5,894 nt of DNA from Chloroflexota bacterium. GTDB taxonomy: Bacteria > Chloroflexota > Dehalococcoidia > SM23-28-2 > RBG-16-64-32. Of the stretch, positions 1-5,307 are shown in pieces. The first letter of the stretch is position 1; every line of letters starts with the position of its first letter. Location: the NCBI GenBank assembly GCA_022563285.1, contig JADFNQ010000093.1, positions 1-5,894 on the forward strand, read 5' to 3'. A program made the translations under genes and the position numbers. Below the pieces are notes generated by a model. That model was not told the origin of the DNA. It did no database searches and saw only the letters and a program-made list of their open reading frames with translations.

Positions 1-927
1 GGCATCGCCGGGTCGACATCGCTGGACGACATCGCCCGCGTGGTGAGCGAGGCGAGCGGGGAGACGCGCTCGGCGCTGGTGCTGGGGACGGTGTTCCTGA
101 CGGCGGGGTTCGGGTTCAAGATGGCGATCGTGCCGTTCCAGATGTGGGTGCCGGACGTGTACGAGGGGGCGCCGACGCCGGTGACGGCCTACCTGTCCGT
201 GGGCAGCAAGGCGGCGGGGTTCGCAGTGGTGATGCGCATCTTCCTGGTGGCCCTGGGCGACGGCTTCATCTCCAGCGACTGGGCGATGGTGTTCGCGGTG
301 CTGGCGGCGGTCTCCATGAGCCTTGGCAACATCACAGCGCTGATGCAGGGGAATATCAAGCGGATGCTGGGCTACAGCTCCATCGCGCAGGCGGGAACAT
401 TCCTGATCGGCCTGGCGGCGGTGGCGGCGGCCGACCCGCAGCTGCTGTTGGGGACGAGCGCCGTGGTGTTCTTCCTGGGGACGTACGCGTTCACCAACCT
501 AGGCGCCTTTATCGCCATCATCGCCATCTCCAACAAGATCGGCTCGGACGAGATCTCGGATTACGCGGGGGTGGCGAAGCGCTCGCCGCTGCTGGCGCTG
601 GGTCTCACTCTGTGCTTGATCTCGTTAACGGGCATTCCGCCCACGGCGGGGTTCATCGCCAAGGTGTACGTGTTCAACGCCGCCGTGCAGGCGGACCTGG
701 TCTGGCTGGCGATCGTAGGCGTGCTGAATGGCGTGGTCGCGGCCTACTACTACCTGCGGGTCGTGCTCAACATGTACACCGGCGAACCGGCCAGCGAGGA
801 GGCGATCCAGCCTGGGTACTACCTGGGGCTGGCGATGGCGGTGGCGGTGGTTGGCCTGCTGGTCATCGGCATCTTCCCCAGCCCGCTGCTGGAGGCGTCC
901 GAGGCGGCGGCGAGCGTCTTCGCCTAG
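1..927 (+). CDS. nuoN: NADH-quinone oxidoreductase subunit N, C-terminal part (5' end outside window)
   Basis: Membrane subunit of respiratory complex I, one of the three antiporter-like subunits that pump protons as electrons pass from NADH to quinone. The frame is open from base 1, giving 308 residues; NuoN is usually about 480-500, so roughly 170-190 N-terminal residues lie upstream. The first ATG-like codon inside (GTG at 40) is internal, not the true start. Visible signatures are GFGFKMAIVPFQMWVPDVYEG, APTPVTAYLSVGSKAAGF, GNIKRMLGYSSIAQAG and LTGIPPTAGFIAKVYVF, within alternating hydrophobic segments. Lysines at window residues 40 and 70 are 30 apart, matching the spacing of the essential Lys217 and Lys247 of E. 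coli NuoN; Lys221 in GFIAK fits the third pumping lysine. It ends with TAG at 925-927 after a last hydrophobic helix. The rest of the nuo operon presumably lies upstream. Assignment is firm. Confidence 0.96.
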   Translation, partial: GIAGSTSLDDIARVVSEASGETRSALVLGTVFLTAGFGFKMAIVPFQMWVPDVYEGAPTPVTAYLSVGSKAAGFAVVMRIFLVALGDGFISSDWAMVFAVLAAVSMSLGNITALMQGNIKRMLGYSSIAQAGTFLIGLAAVAAADPQLLLGTSAVVFFLGTYAFTNLGAFIAIIAISNKIGSDEISDYAGVAKRSPLLALGLTLCLISLTGIPPTAGFIAKVYVFNAAVQADLVWLAIVGVLNGVVAAYYYLRVVLNMYTGEPASEEAIQPGYYLGLAMAVAVVGLLVIGIFPSPLLEASEAAASVFA

Positions 928-942
928 GCCGCCGAGGCTCCA

Positions 943-1440
943 ATGGCCGAGCACGTCATCCCTATCAACATCGCCCAGCCGTTCGTCAAGGCGGTGAGCG
1001 ACGAACGGCTGGCTGCGATCGCCCTGCGGGTGCTGGAGGCGGAGGACGTGCCGCCCTGCGAGCTAAGCGTCACTGTGACGGACGACGAGACGGTGCGCGG
1101 GCTTAACCGCAAGTACGCCGGCGAGGACGCGGTCACGGACGTGCTCTCGTTCTCACAGCGGGAGGGGGAATCGTTCGTGGCAGCGCCGGGGAGCGTGCCG
1201 CCGCTGGGCGATGTGGTTATCGCCTACCCACAGGCCCTTCGACAGGCTCAGGACAGGCTCCCGCGGCAGGCGGAGGACCCTTCGACAAGCTCAGGGCGAG
1301 CGGATTGGAGCGTCGAGAAGGAGATCGAGCGGCTGCTGATCCACGGCACGCTGCACCTGCTGGGGTACGACCACGCGGAGGCGGAAGAGGAGCGCCGGAT
1401 GCGGGCGCGGGAGGAGGAGTTGCTGGGGGCCATCGGCTGA
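943..1440 (+). CDS. ybeY: Endoribonuclease YbeY (16S rRNA maturation / ribosome quality control)
   Basis: Cytoplasmic zinc-dependent single-strand endoribonuclease family, known for 16S rRNA 3'-end processing and ribosome quality control. The metal site HGTLHLLGYDH is intact, with histidines at residues 134, 138 and 144. Upstream, LNRKYAGEDAVTDVLSFSQ and LGDVVIAYPQA are the other family signatures. ATG at 943 is preceded by GAGG at 934-937 with a 5-base spacer, so the start is well supported. The gene begins 15 bases after the nuoN stop and may be cotranscribed with it. At 165 residues it is somewhat longer than the usual ~150. The excess lies between YPQA and SVEKEIERLL (about residues 99-121), where two copies of a short dispersed repeat are read as LRQAQDRL and PSTSSGRA. 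The insert sits before the helix carrying the metal ligands, in a loop expected to tolerate length change, so the enzyme is probably functional. Confidence 0.95.
   Translation: MAEHVIPINIAQPFVKAVSDERLAAIALRVLEAEDVPPCELSVTVTDDETVRGLNRKYAGEDAVTDVLSFSQREGESFVAAPGSVPPLGDVVIAYPQALRQAQDRLPRQAEDPSTSSGRADWSVEKEIERLLIHGTLHLLGYDHAEAEEERRMRAREEELLGAIG
1236..1260 (+). repeat. Dispersed short repeat, copy 1 (in ybeY)
   Basis: Begins CCTTCGACAGGCTCAGG and continues to a second CAGGCTC. The same 25-base pattern recurs in dnaX. Here it is read in the second frame, as LRQAQDRL (YbeY residues 99-106). The unit contains an internal direct repeat of CAGGCTC. Confidence 0.85.
1279..1301 (+). repeat. Dispersed short repeat, copy 2 (in ybeY)
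   Basis: CCTTCGACAAGCTCAGGGC followed by GAGC. It starts 43 bases after copy 1, so it is in a different reading frame (first frame, PSTSSGRA, YbeY residues 113-120). It carries the AAGCTC variant of the core, the same variant seen in the reverse copy at the end of recO. Confidence 0.85.
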
Positions 1441-1446
1441 GGCGCG

Positions 1447-1466
1447 GGGCCGGTCGCTGCCGGCCC
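1447..1466 (+). terminator. Candidate terminator hairpin after ybeY
   Basis: A perfect 7-bp stem GGGCCGG/CCGGCCC (1447-1453 with 1460-1466) closes a TCGCTG loop and begins 7 bases after the ybeY stop. No clear T-tract follows; only GTTGTT about 9 bases downstream. It could be a weak intrinsic terminator or an RNA 3'-end stabiliser. Its place between ybeY and the dnaX promoter supports a transcript-end role. Confidence 0.5.
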
Positions 1467-1615
1467 ACCCCAAGGTTGTTCGTCCCGCCCAGCCCGCCCC
1501 CGAACTCCGTCCAGGCTTGGCCCCACTTCCAGAGGAAGCCAACACAAAACTCGCAACACCAGACTGTATTCGGAACCTGTTTCGTGTTTCCCGCTTCTTG
1601 CCCCGTTCCTCGCCT
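1467..1615. other. Non-coding, lower-GC spacer between ybeY and the dnaX promoter
   Basis: No credible gene. By hand count, 1541-1640 is about 51% GC, clearly below the flanking genes. An imperfect hairpin is visible: CTTCC/GGAAG (1526-1530 with 1534-1538, loop AGA), extended by TTGG/CCAA (1517-1520 with 1539-1542) across a 5-base bulge. Short frames crossing the spacer on both strands have no recognisable domain. It may be an ordinary upstream region or a decayed repeat. Confidence 0.5.
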
Positions 1616-1643
1616 TTGATTCGGAGCACGCTCGTTCTATAAT
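1616..1643 (+). promoter_or_regulatory. Sigma-70-type promoter for dnaX
   Basis: TTGATT at 1616-1621 (4 of 6 to the -35 consensus), a 16-base spacer, then a perfect TATAAT at 1638-1643. Transcription should start near 1649-1652, at most a few bases before the dnaX GTG at 1653. It lies at the edge of the only substantial non-coding gap upstream of the dnaX-ybaB-recR-recO run, so it is the likely operon promoter. Confidence 0.7.
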
Positions 1644-1652
1644 GGCCGAGTA

Positions 1653-3398
1653 GTGAGCTCCGAGGTTTCTCCGACAGTCTCCCCGGCCGGGCAGGCAGGA
1701 CAGGTCCTGTACCGCAAGTGGCGCCCCCAGACGTTCGCGGAGGTCGTCGGCCAGGAGCCGGTCACCCGAACCCTGCGCAACTCCGTCGCTTCCGGCCGTA
1801 TCGCGCACGCCTACCTGCTGAGCGGGCCGCGGGGCACCGGCAAGACCAGCCTGGGACGGCTGATCGCCAAGGCTGCCAACTGCACCGCGCCGGCGGAGGG
1901 GGAGCCCTGCAACGAGTGCGACTCCTGCCGCACCTTCCTGGAGGGGCGGGCGATGGACTTCATCGAGCAGGACGCGGCCAGCCACAACAGCGTGGACGAT
2001 ATCCGCCAGCTACGCGAGAACGTGGCCCTTAACCCGATGTCGGGCGGGCGGAAAGTGTACCTCCTGGACGAGGTTCACATGCTGAGCAGGGGCGCGGAGA
2101 ACGCGCTGCTGAAGACGCTGGAGGAGCCGCCACCGCACATCATCTTCGTGCTGGCGACCACGGAGCCGCACAAAGTCACACCGACGATCATCTCTCGCTG
2201 CCAGCGGTTCGACCTGCGGCGGATCCCCACGCCGGCGGTGGTGGAGCGGCTGGCCTTCGTCTGCGAAAAGGAAGGGTACACGCTGGACGGGGCCGCTCTT
2301 CAGGAGGTGGCGCGGGCGGCCACCGGCAGCCTGCGCGACGCGATCAACGGCCTGGAACAGATCGTGACCTACTACGGCCCTTCTCCGAGCCTGGAGCAGG
2401 TGCGGGAGGCGTTGGGGACCAGCGTGGACGCCCGCAGCGCAGAGCTCGCCCGGCTGATCCTGGCTGGCGACCCTTCGACAGGCTCAGGGCAGGCTCCTTC
2501 GACAGGCTCGGGACAAGCTCTGGCGGAAGGGCTGAAGCTGGTGGCCGCCGTGCGGGACGACGGCACGGACATGCGACGGTTCTCGCGGGAGGTGATCGGC
2601 TACCTGCGAGGGCTGCTGCTGGTGAAGGCGGGAGCGGCGGACACGCTGGACCAGCCCCAGGAGACGCTGGCGGAGATGCAGTCGCTGGCGCCGGAGGTGG
2701 AGAGGGGGGACACGGTGCGGGCGCTGAAGACGCTGGGGCGGCTGGACTTCCGGGACGACCCTCAGTCGTCGCTGCCGCTGGAGCTGGCGCTGGTGGAGCT
2801 GGCCTCGGAGGCGGAGAGGGCAGCAGGGGAGGGCGCGCCGCCGGAGCGGGCCCCGGCCCCGACAGAGTCGGGGGAGCCGCAGCTCTCGATCCCCGCCTCT
2901 CCGGCGGAGGAGGTGGCGGCCACGACCGCAGGCGCCAGCGTGGGCGGGCCGGAGGCGGAGGCAGCGGAGGAGGCGGGGGCAACGCCTCCCCCTGCGGGCG
3001 TCCCGCCGGACCTGCTGGCGCGAGTCCGCCTGTCCTGCAAGGAGAGCGACAAGCAGCTTTCGGCGCTCCTGAACGCCTCCTGTGAGGTGAAGTCGCTGGA
3101 GGGGGAGGCGCTGACGTTGGGCTTCTATCACACGTTCCACCTGGAGCGGATGGAGGCGGGTGGCTACGGGGAGCGGCTGAGCGAGCTGATGTCGCAGGAG
3201 CTGGGGAGGCCGGTGACGGTGGAGCTGGTGCACTCGCCGCGGAGGCCGACTCCGGGGCGGATCAAGGGAGGGCATCTGGTGCAGGCGGCGCGGGAGTTGG
3301 GCGCCAAGCCTGTCCCTTCGGCAGGCTCAGGGCAGGCTCTGAGGGAACCCGAAGGGCCGATCGGGAAAGTGCAGCATGGCGAGAGCGAGGCTGAGTGA
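1653..3398 (+). CDS. dnaX: DNA polymerase III subunit gamma/tau (clamp loader ATPase)
   Basis: AAA+ motor of the clamp loader, which opens and places the beta clamp on primed DNA. Seen in order: LYRKWRPQTFAEVVGQE (residues 19-35), Walker A GPRGTGKTS (58-66), a zinc module with Cys77, 86, 89 and 92, Walker B VYLLDEVHM (135-143), LATTEPHK, the SRC motif with arginine finger Arg182, and sensor 2 GSLRDAIN. A helical domain III follows, then an Ala/Glu/Pro-rich linker (about 385-450) and a C-terminal tau-like domain. The GTG start gives SSEV before the YRKWRP motif; no Shine-Dalgarno precedes it, which fits the abutting promoter. Two oddities are repeat-encoded: residues 274-289 (PSTGSGQA twice) inserted after LILAGD, and residues 555-562 (PSAGSGQA) near the C-terminus. 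I see no A-rich slippery heptamer for a shorter gamma form. Confidence 0.97.
   Translation: MSSEVSPTVSPAGQAGQVLYRKWRPQTFAEVVGQEPVTRTLRNSVASGRIAHAYLLSGPRGTGKTSLGRLIAKAANCTAPAEGEPCNECDSCRTFLEGRAMDFIEQDAASHNSVDDIRQLRENVALNPMSGGRKVYLLDEVHMLSRGAENALLKTLEEPPPHIIFVLATTEPHKVTPTIISRCQRFDLRRIPTPAVVERLAFVCEKEGYTLDGAALQEVARAATGSLRDAINGLEQIVTYYGPSPSLEQVREALGTSVDARSAELARLILAGDPSTGSGQAPSTGSGQALAEGLKLVAAVRDDGTDMRRFSREVIGYLRGLLLVKAGAADTLDQPQETLAEMQSLAPEVERGDTVRALKTLGRLDFRDDPQSSLPLELALVELASEAERAAGEGAPPERAPAPTESGEPQLSIPASPAEEVAATTAGASVGGPEAEAAEEAGATPPPAGVPPDLLARVRLSCKESDKQLSALLNASCEVKSLEGEALTLGFYHTFHLERMEAGGYGERLSELMSQELGRPVTVELVHSPRRPTPGRIKGGHLVQAARELGAKPVPSAGSGQALREPEGPIGKVQHGESEAE
2472..2520 (+). repeat. Tandem pair of the dispersed repeat (copies 3 and 4, in dnaX)
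   Basis: Two units start at 2472 and 2496, a period of 24 bases, so the insertion is in frame. Both are read in the first frame as PSTGSGQA. The first unit begins CCTTCGACAGGCTCAGGG; the second begins CCTTCGACAGGCTCGGGAC and ends AAGCTC. They fall between LILAGD and LAEGLKLV, at the boundary between the AAA+ core and domain III. The flanks join smoothly without the 48 bases. Confidence 0.9.
3314..3356 (+). repeat. Dispersed repeat copy 5 inside a nested inverted repeat (dnaX 3' end)
   Basis: CCTTCGGCAGGCTCAGGG starts at 3315 and is read as PSAGSGQA. It is paired with a degenerate reverse partner. Outer arms CCCTTCGG (3314-3321) and CCGAAGGG (3349-3356) are perfectly complementary over 8 bp. 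Inner arms CTCAG (3326-3330) and CTGAG (3339-3343) pair over 5 bp around an 8-base loop. The whole structure resembles two repeat units head to head, like a REPIN. It lies about 40 bases before the dnaX stop. Confidence 0.75.
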
Positions 3399-3511
3399 AA
3401 GTGACGGCGCCAATTGAGCCCAGCGAGGCCAACGAGTTCCGCACGATGGGTCTTGCGAGCAAGCTTAGGCGCCCAGAAGACGATATCAGATACTGCGGAC
3501 TGGAGGTTTAG
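3395..3511 (+). CDS. Possible small protein, 38 aa, between dnaX and ybaB
   Basis: A GTG at 3395 overlaps the dnaX stop as GTGA and opens a 38-codon frame ending with TAG at 3509-3511, directly against the ybaB GTG at 3512. The product would begin VKVTAPIEPSEANEFRTMG (first V read as Met) and end DDIRYCGLEV. I recognise no family. In favour are the stop-start overlap with dnaX, the exact fit to the gap, and 26 of 38 codons with G or C in third position by hand count. Against are the lack of a good Shine-Dalgarno before 3395, third-position GC that looks lower than in neighbouring genes, and the fact that 38 codons can stay open by chance. An internal ATG at 3446 would give 21 residues. This could equally be plain intergenic sequence containing the ybaB ribosome site. 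Confidence 0.3.
   Translation: MKVTAPIEPSEANEFRTMGLASKLRRPEDDIRYCGLEV
3502..3506 (+). promoter_or_regulatory. Ribosome binding site deciding the ybaB GTG start
   Basis: GGAGG at 3502-3506 lies 5 bases before GTG 3512. The in-frame ATG at 3527 has only AGTGG-like sequence upstream. The GTG is therefore preferred, adding MTQSG before MNPEMMKQ. Confidence 0.75.
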
Positions 3512-3835
3512 GTGACACAGAGTGGAATGAACCCGGAGATGATGAAGCAGTTCCAGGCGCTGCAGAGCAAGATCGCGAAGGCGCAGCAGGCGCTGGAGGA
3601 GACGATCATCGAAGCGTCCTCCGGTGGGGGAGCGGTTGCGGTGGTGATGAACGCGCAGCCGAAGCTGAACTCGATTACGATCCAGCCGGAGGTGGTGGAC
3701 GACAGCGATGTGGAGATGCTGCAGGACCTGATCCTCGCCGCCATCAACGAGTCGCTGGAGCAGGTGCGGGCGTCCCAGATGCAGCAGCTCGCCGGGGTCG
3801 CTGGAGGGCTGAACATCCCCGGCCTCACCGGATAG
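3512..3835 (+). CDS. ybaB: Nucleoid-associated protein, YbaB/EbfC family
   Basis: Small dimeric DNA-binding protein of the YbaB/EbfC family, thought to bind the nucleoid and affect DNA structure and expression; the gene commonly sits between dnaX and recR, as here. The 107-residue length is typical. Visible features are the N-terminal MNPEMMKQFQALQSKIAKAQQALEE helix region, the central GGGAVAVVMNAQPKLNSITIQPEVVDD strand region, the amphipathic helix DVEMLQDLILAAINESLEQV, and a Gly-rich tail ending LNIPGLTG. The GTG start is chosen for its strong GGAGG. It is 49 bases ahead of the recR start and very probably part of the dnaX operon. Nothing is missing and no repeat copy interrupts it. Confidence 0.94.
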   Translation: MTQSGMNPEMMKQFQALQSKIAKAQQALEETIIEASSGGGAVAVVMNAQPKLNSITIQPEVVDDSDVEMLQDLILAAINESLEQVRASQMQQLAGVAGGLNIPGLTG

Positions 3836-3884
3836 CGGCGGAGGAGTCAGGCGGGCCTGTCCCCATCTCAGAGATGACGCTACC

Positions 3885-4502
3885 TTGAACGAACTACCGT
3901 CGGCGGCCCCGGGGCCGGTGGGCCGCCTGATCGAGGAGTTCTACAAGCTGCCGGGCGTGGGCCCCAAGAGCGCCCAGCGGCTCACCTACTACCTCCTGCG
4001 GATGCCGGCCGCCGAGGCGCGGGCGCTGGCCGAGGCGATCCTGGAGGTGAAGGAGCGGATCACGTTCTGCTCCACCTGCCAGAACGTGACGGACGCGAAC
4101 CCCTGCCGCATCTGCGCCAGCGACCGGCGGGACCGGGGCATGATCTGCGTGGTGGAGGAGCCGCTGGACATCCTGGCGCTGGAGCGCTCCGGCAGCTATC
4201 AGGGGGTGTATCACGTGCTCCATGGGGCGATCTCGCCGATGGACGGGATCGGGCCGGAGGAGCTGAAGATCGAAGAGCTGCTGGGCCGGCTGCACTCGAA
4301 CGAGGTTGCCGAGGTGATCCTGGCCACCAACCCCAACCTCGAAGGAGAGGCGACGGCGATGTACCTGACGCGGCTGATGCGGCCCCTGGGCGTAAAGGTC
4401 ACCAGGCTGGCGCGGGGCCTGCCCGTGGGAGGCGACCTGGAGTACGCGGACGACGTTACGCTGACGCGGGCGATGGAGGGACGCCAGGAGATGCAGGGCT
4501 AG
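3885..4502 (+). CDS. recR: Recombination mediator protein RecR
   Basis: Ring-forming DNA-binding protein that works with RecO (and RecF) to load RecA onto SSB-coated single-stranded DNA at gaps. Seen in order: helix-hairpin-helix LPGVGPKSAQRL (residues 22-33), a Cys4 zinc motif at Cys62, 65, 74 and 77, a Toprim domain starting MICVVEEPLDILALE, and VILATNPNLEGEATAMYLTRL followed by LARGLPVGGDLEYADDVTL. The 205-residue length is normal (about 200). The start is uncertain. TTG at 3885 is the only usual start codon in frame between the end of ybaB and the conserved region, but no good Shine-Dalgarno lies just upstream; the nearest, GGAGGAG, is about 40 bases away. GTG at 3918 (residue 12) is an alternative that keeps the conserved core. 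The recO ATG follows the recR stop after one base. Confidence 0.96.
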   Translation: MNELPSAAPGPVGRLIEEFYKLPGVGPKSAQRLTYYLLRMPAAEARALAEAILEVKERITFCSTCQNVTDANPCRICASDRRDRGMICVVEEPLDILALERSGSYQGVYHVLHGAISPMDGIGPEELKIEELLGRLHSNEVAEVILATNPNLEGEATAMYLTRLMRPLGVKVTRLARGLPVGGDLEYADDVTLTRAMEGRQEMQG

Positions 4503-4503
4503 C

Positions 4504-5286
4504 ATGGCGCCGCCGCGGCTGTACAAGACGGAGGCGATCGTCCTGCGGCAGCGGAAGCTGGGCGAGGCGGACCGCATCCTGACGCTACACACCCCGGCCT
4601 ACGGCAAGCTGGATGCCAAGGCGAAGGGGGTGCGCAAGACGACGAGCCGCATGGCGGGGCACCTGCAGCCACTCAACCGCTGCATGGTACAGCTCGCGCG
4701 GGGCCGCACGATGGAGGTGGTCGCGGGGTGCGAGACGCTGGAGAGCTTCCAGCGGCTGCGCGAGGAGCTGGAGCGGCTCAGCCGCGCCCTCTACGCCGCC
4801 GAGCTCGCCGACCGCTTCTTGCCGGAGCGGGTGGAGAGCGAGACCACGTACCGGCTGCTGCTGGAGACGCTGCGCCGCCTCCAGGGCGATACCGATTTGG
4901 ACCTCGTGCTGCGCTACTACGAGATGCGACTGCTGGAGCTGAGCGGGTTCCGGCCGGAGCTGGAACGCTGCCTGGGCTGCGACCAGCCGTTGCAGCCGCA
5001 GCCGAACTTCTTCTCGCCCGCCGGTGGAGGGACGTACTGCCCTCCGTGCGGAGCGGGGGCGGCGGGCTCGCGTAGGCTATCGGTGAACGGGCTGAAGGTG
5101 TTGCGGCTCCTGCAGCGGGCGTCGTATAAGGAAGTAGGGCGGCTGAATATGGCGCCGGCGCTGGCGCAGGAGGTGGAGCGCCACCTCCGCAGCTACATCG
5201 TCTATATGCTGGAGCGAGAGGTCAACGCCGCCGCCTTCGTCGAGCGGCTACGGCGGGAGCAGCAGCCGCTAGAGGCTATGTCCTGA
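4504..5286 (+). CDS. recO: DNA repair protein RecO
   Basis: RecO anneals complementary strands and, with RecR, displaces SSB so RecA can load. The 260-residue protein starts with the typical YKTEAIVLRQRKLGEADRIL segment of the N-terminal OB fold, followed by GKLDAKAKGVRKTTSRM, then the helical domain (LERLSRALYAAELADRFLPE, LRYYEMRLLELSGF). A Cys4 zinc site is present at Cys156, 159, 179 and 182 (C-x2-C-x19-C-x2-C). ATG at 4504 comes one base after the recR TAG, so translation is probably coupled; AGGAG at 4486-4490 is rather far and CAGGG is nearer. The last codons are odd: the TGA stop lies inside a reverse copy of the dispersed repeat, so the natural C-terminus may have been cut or reset by it. 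The protein otherwise looks full length. Confidence 0.95.
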   Translation: MAPPRLYKTEAIVLRQRKLGEADRILTLHTPAYGKLDAKAKGVRKTTSRMAGHLQPLNRCMVQLARGRTMEVVAGCETLESFQRLREELERLSRALYAAELADRFLPERVESETTYRLLLETLRRLQGDTDLDLVLRYYEMRLLELSGFRPELERCLGCDQPLQPQPNFFSPAGGGTYCPPCGAGAAGSRRLSVNGLKVLRLLQRASYKEVGRLNMAPALAQEVERHLRSYIVYMLEREVNAAAFVERLRREQQPLEAMS

Positions 5287-5299
5287 GCTTGTCGAAGGA
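5281..5299 (-). repeat. Dispersed repeat copy 6, reverse orientation; carries recO stop and SD for the next gene
   Basis: TCCTGAGCTTGTCGAAGGA is the reverse complement of the CCTTCGACAAGCTCAGGA form of the repeat. Its TGA (5284-5286) is the recO stop; this is the one reading frame of the repeat that is not open. Its AAGGA (5295-5299) matches the Shine-Dalgarno consensus and sits 8 bases before the ATG at 5308. One repeat thus marks both the end of a gene and the ribosome site of the next. Confidence 0.85.
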
Positions 5300-5307
5300 T
5301 CTGAGCG

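Noticed and set aside
144..1106. Second forward open frame (320 codons) overlapping nuoN and ybeY
   Set aside because: Gly/Arg/Ala-rich shadow of nuoN in another frame; nuoN in frame 1 has clear family motifs.
1642..1653. ATG at 1642 as a dnaX start or upstream peptide (MAE-stop)
   Set aside because: It is out of frame with dnaX, stops after three codons and overlaps the -10 box, so it would lie upstream of the predicted transcript start.
1248..1985. Reverse-strand open frame (245 codons) across ybeY, the spacer and dnaX
   Set aside because: It crosses two real genes and a promoter on the opposite strand; its translation shows no recognisable family and includes reverse-read repeat peptides.
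2266..2275. GAAAAGGAAG in dnaX as a programmed frameshift site for a gamma form
   Set aside because: It is not a proper X XXY YYZ heptamer in the dnaX frame and lies inside the AAA+ region rather than after domain III.
2472..2520. Tandem repeat in dnaX as a CRISPR-like array
   Set aside because: There are only two directly adjoining units with no spacers, they are in frame within a gene, and no cas genes are present.
2484..3275. Long reverse-strand open frame (263 codons) opposite dnaX
   Set aside because: It is antisense to a clear dnaX, has a low-complexity Arg/Leu/Pro-rich translation with no domain, and is the expected by-product of high-GC codon use.
5234..5298. CCTTCG (5234-5239) and CGAAGG (5293-5298) as a paired inverted repeat at the recO end
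   Set aside because: Only 6 bp separated by 53 bases, and the left arm is ordinary recO coding sequence (AAFVE) without the rest of the repeat core.
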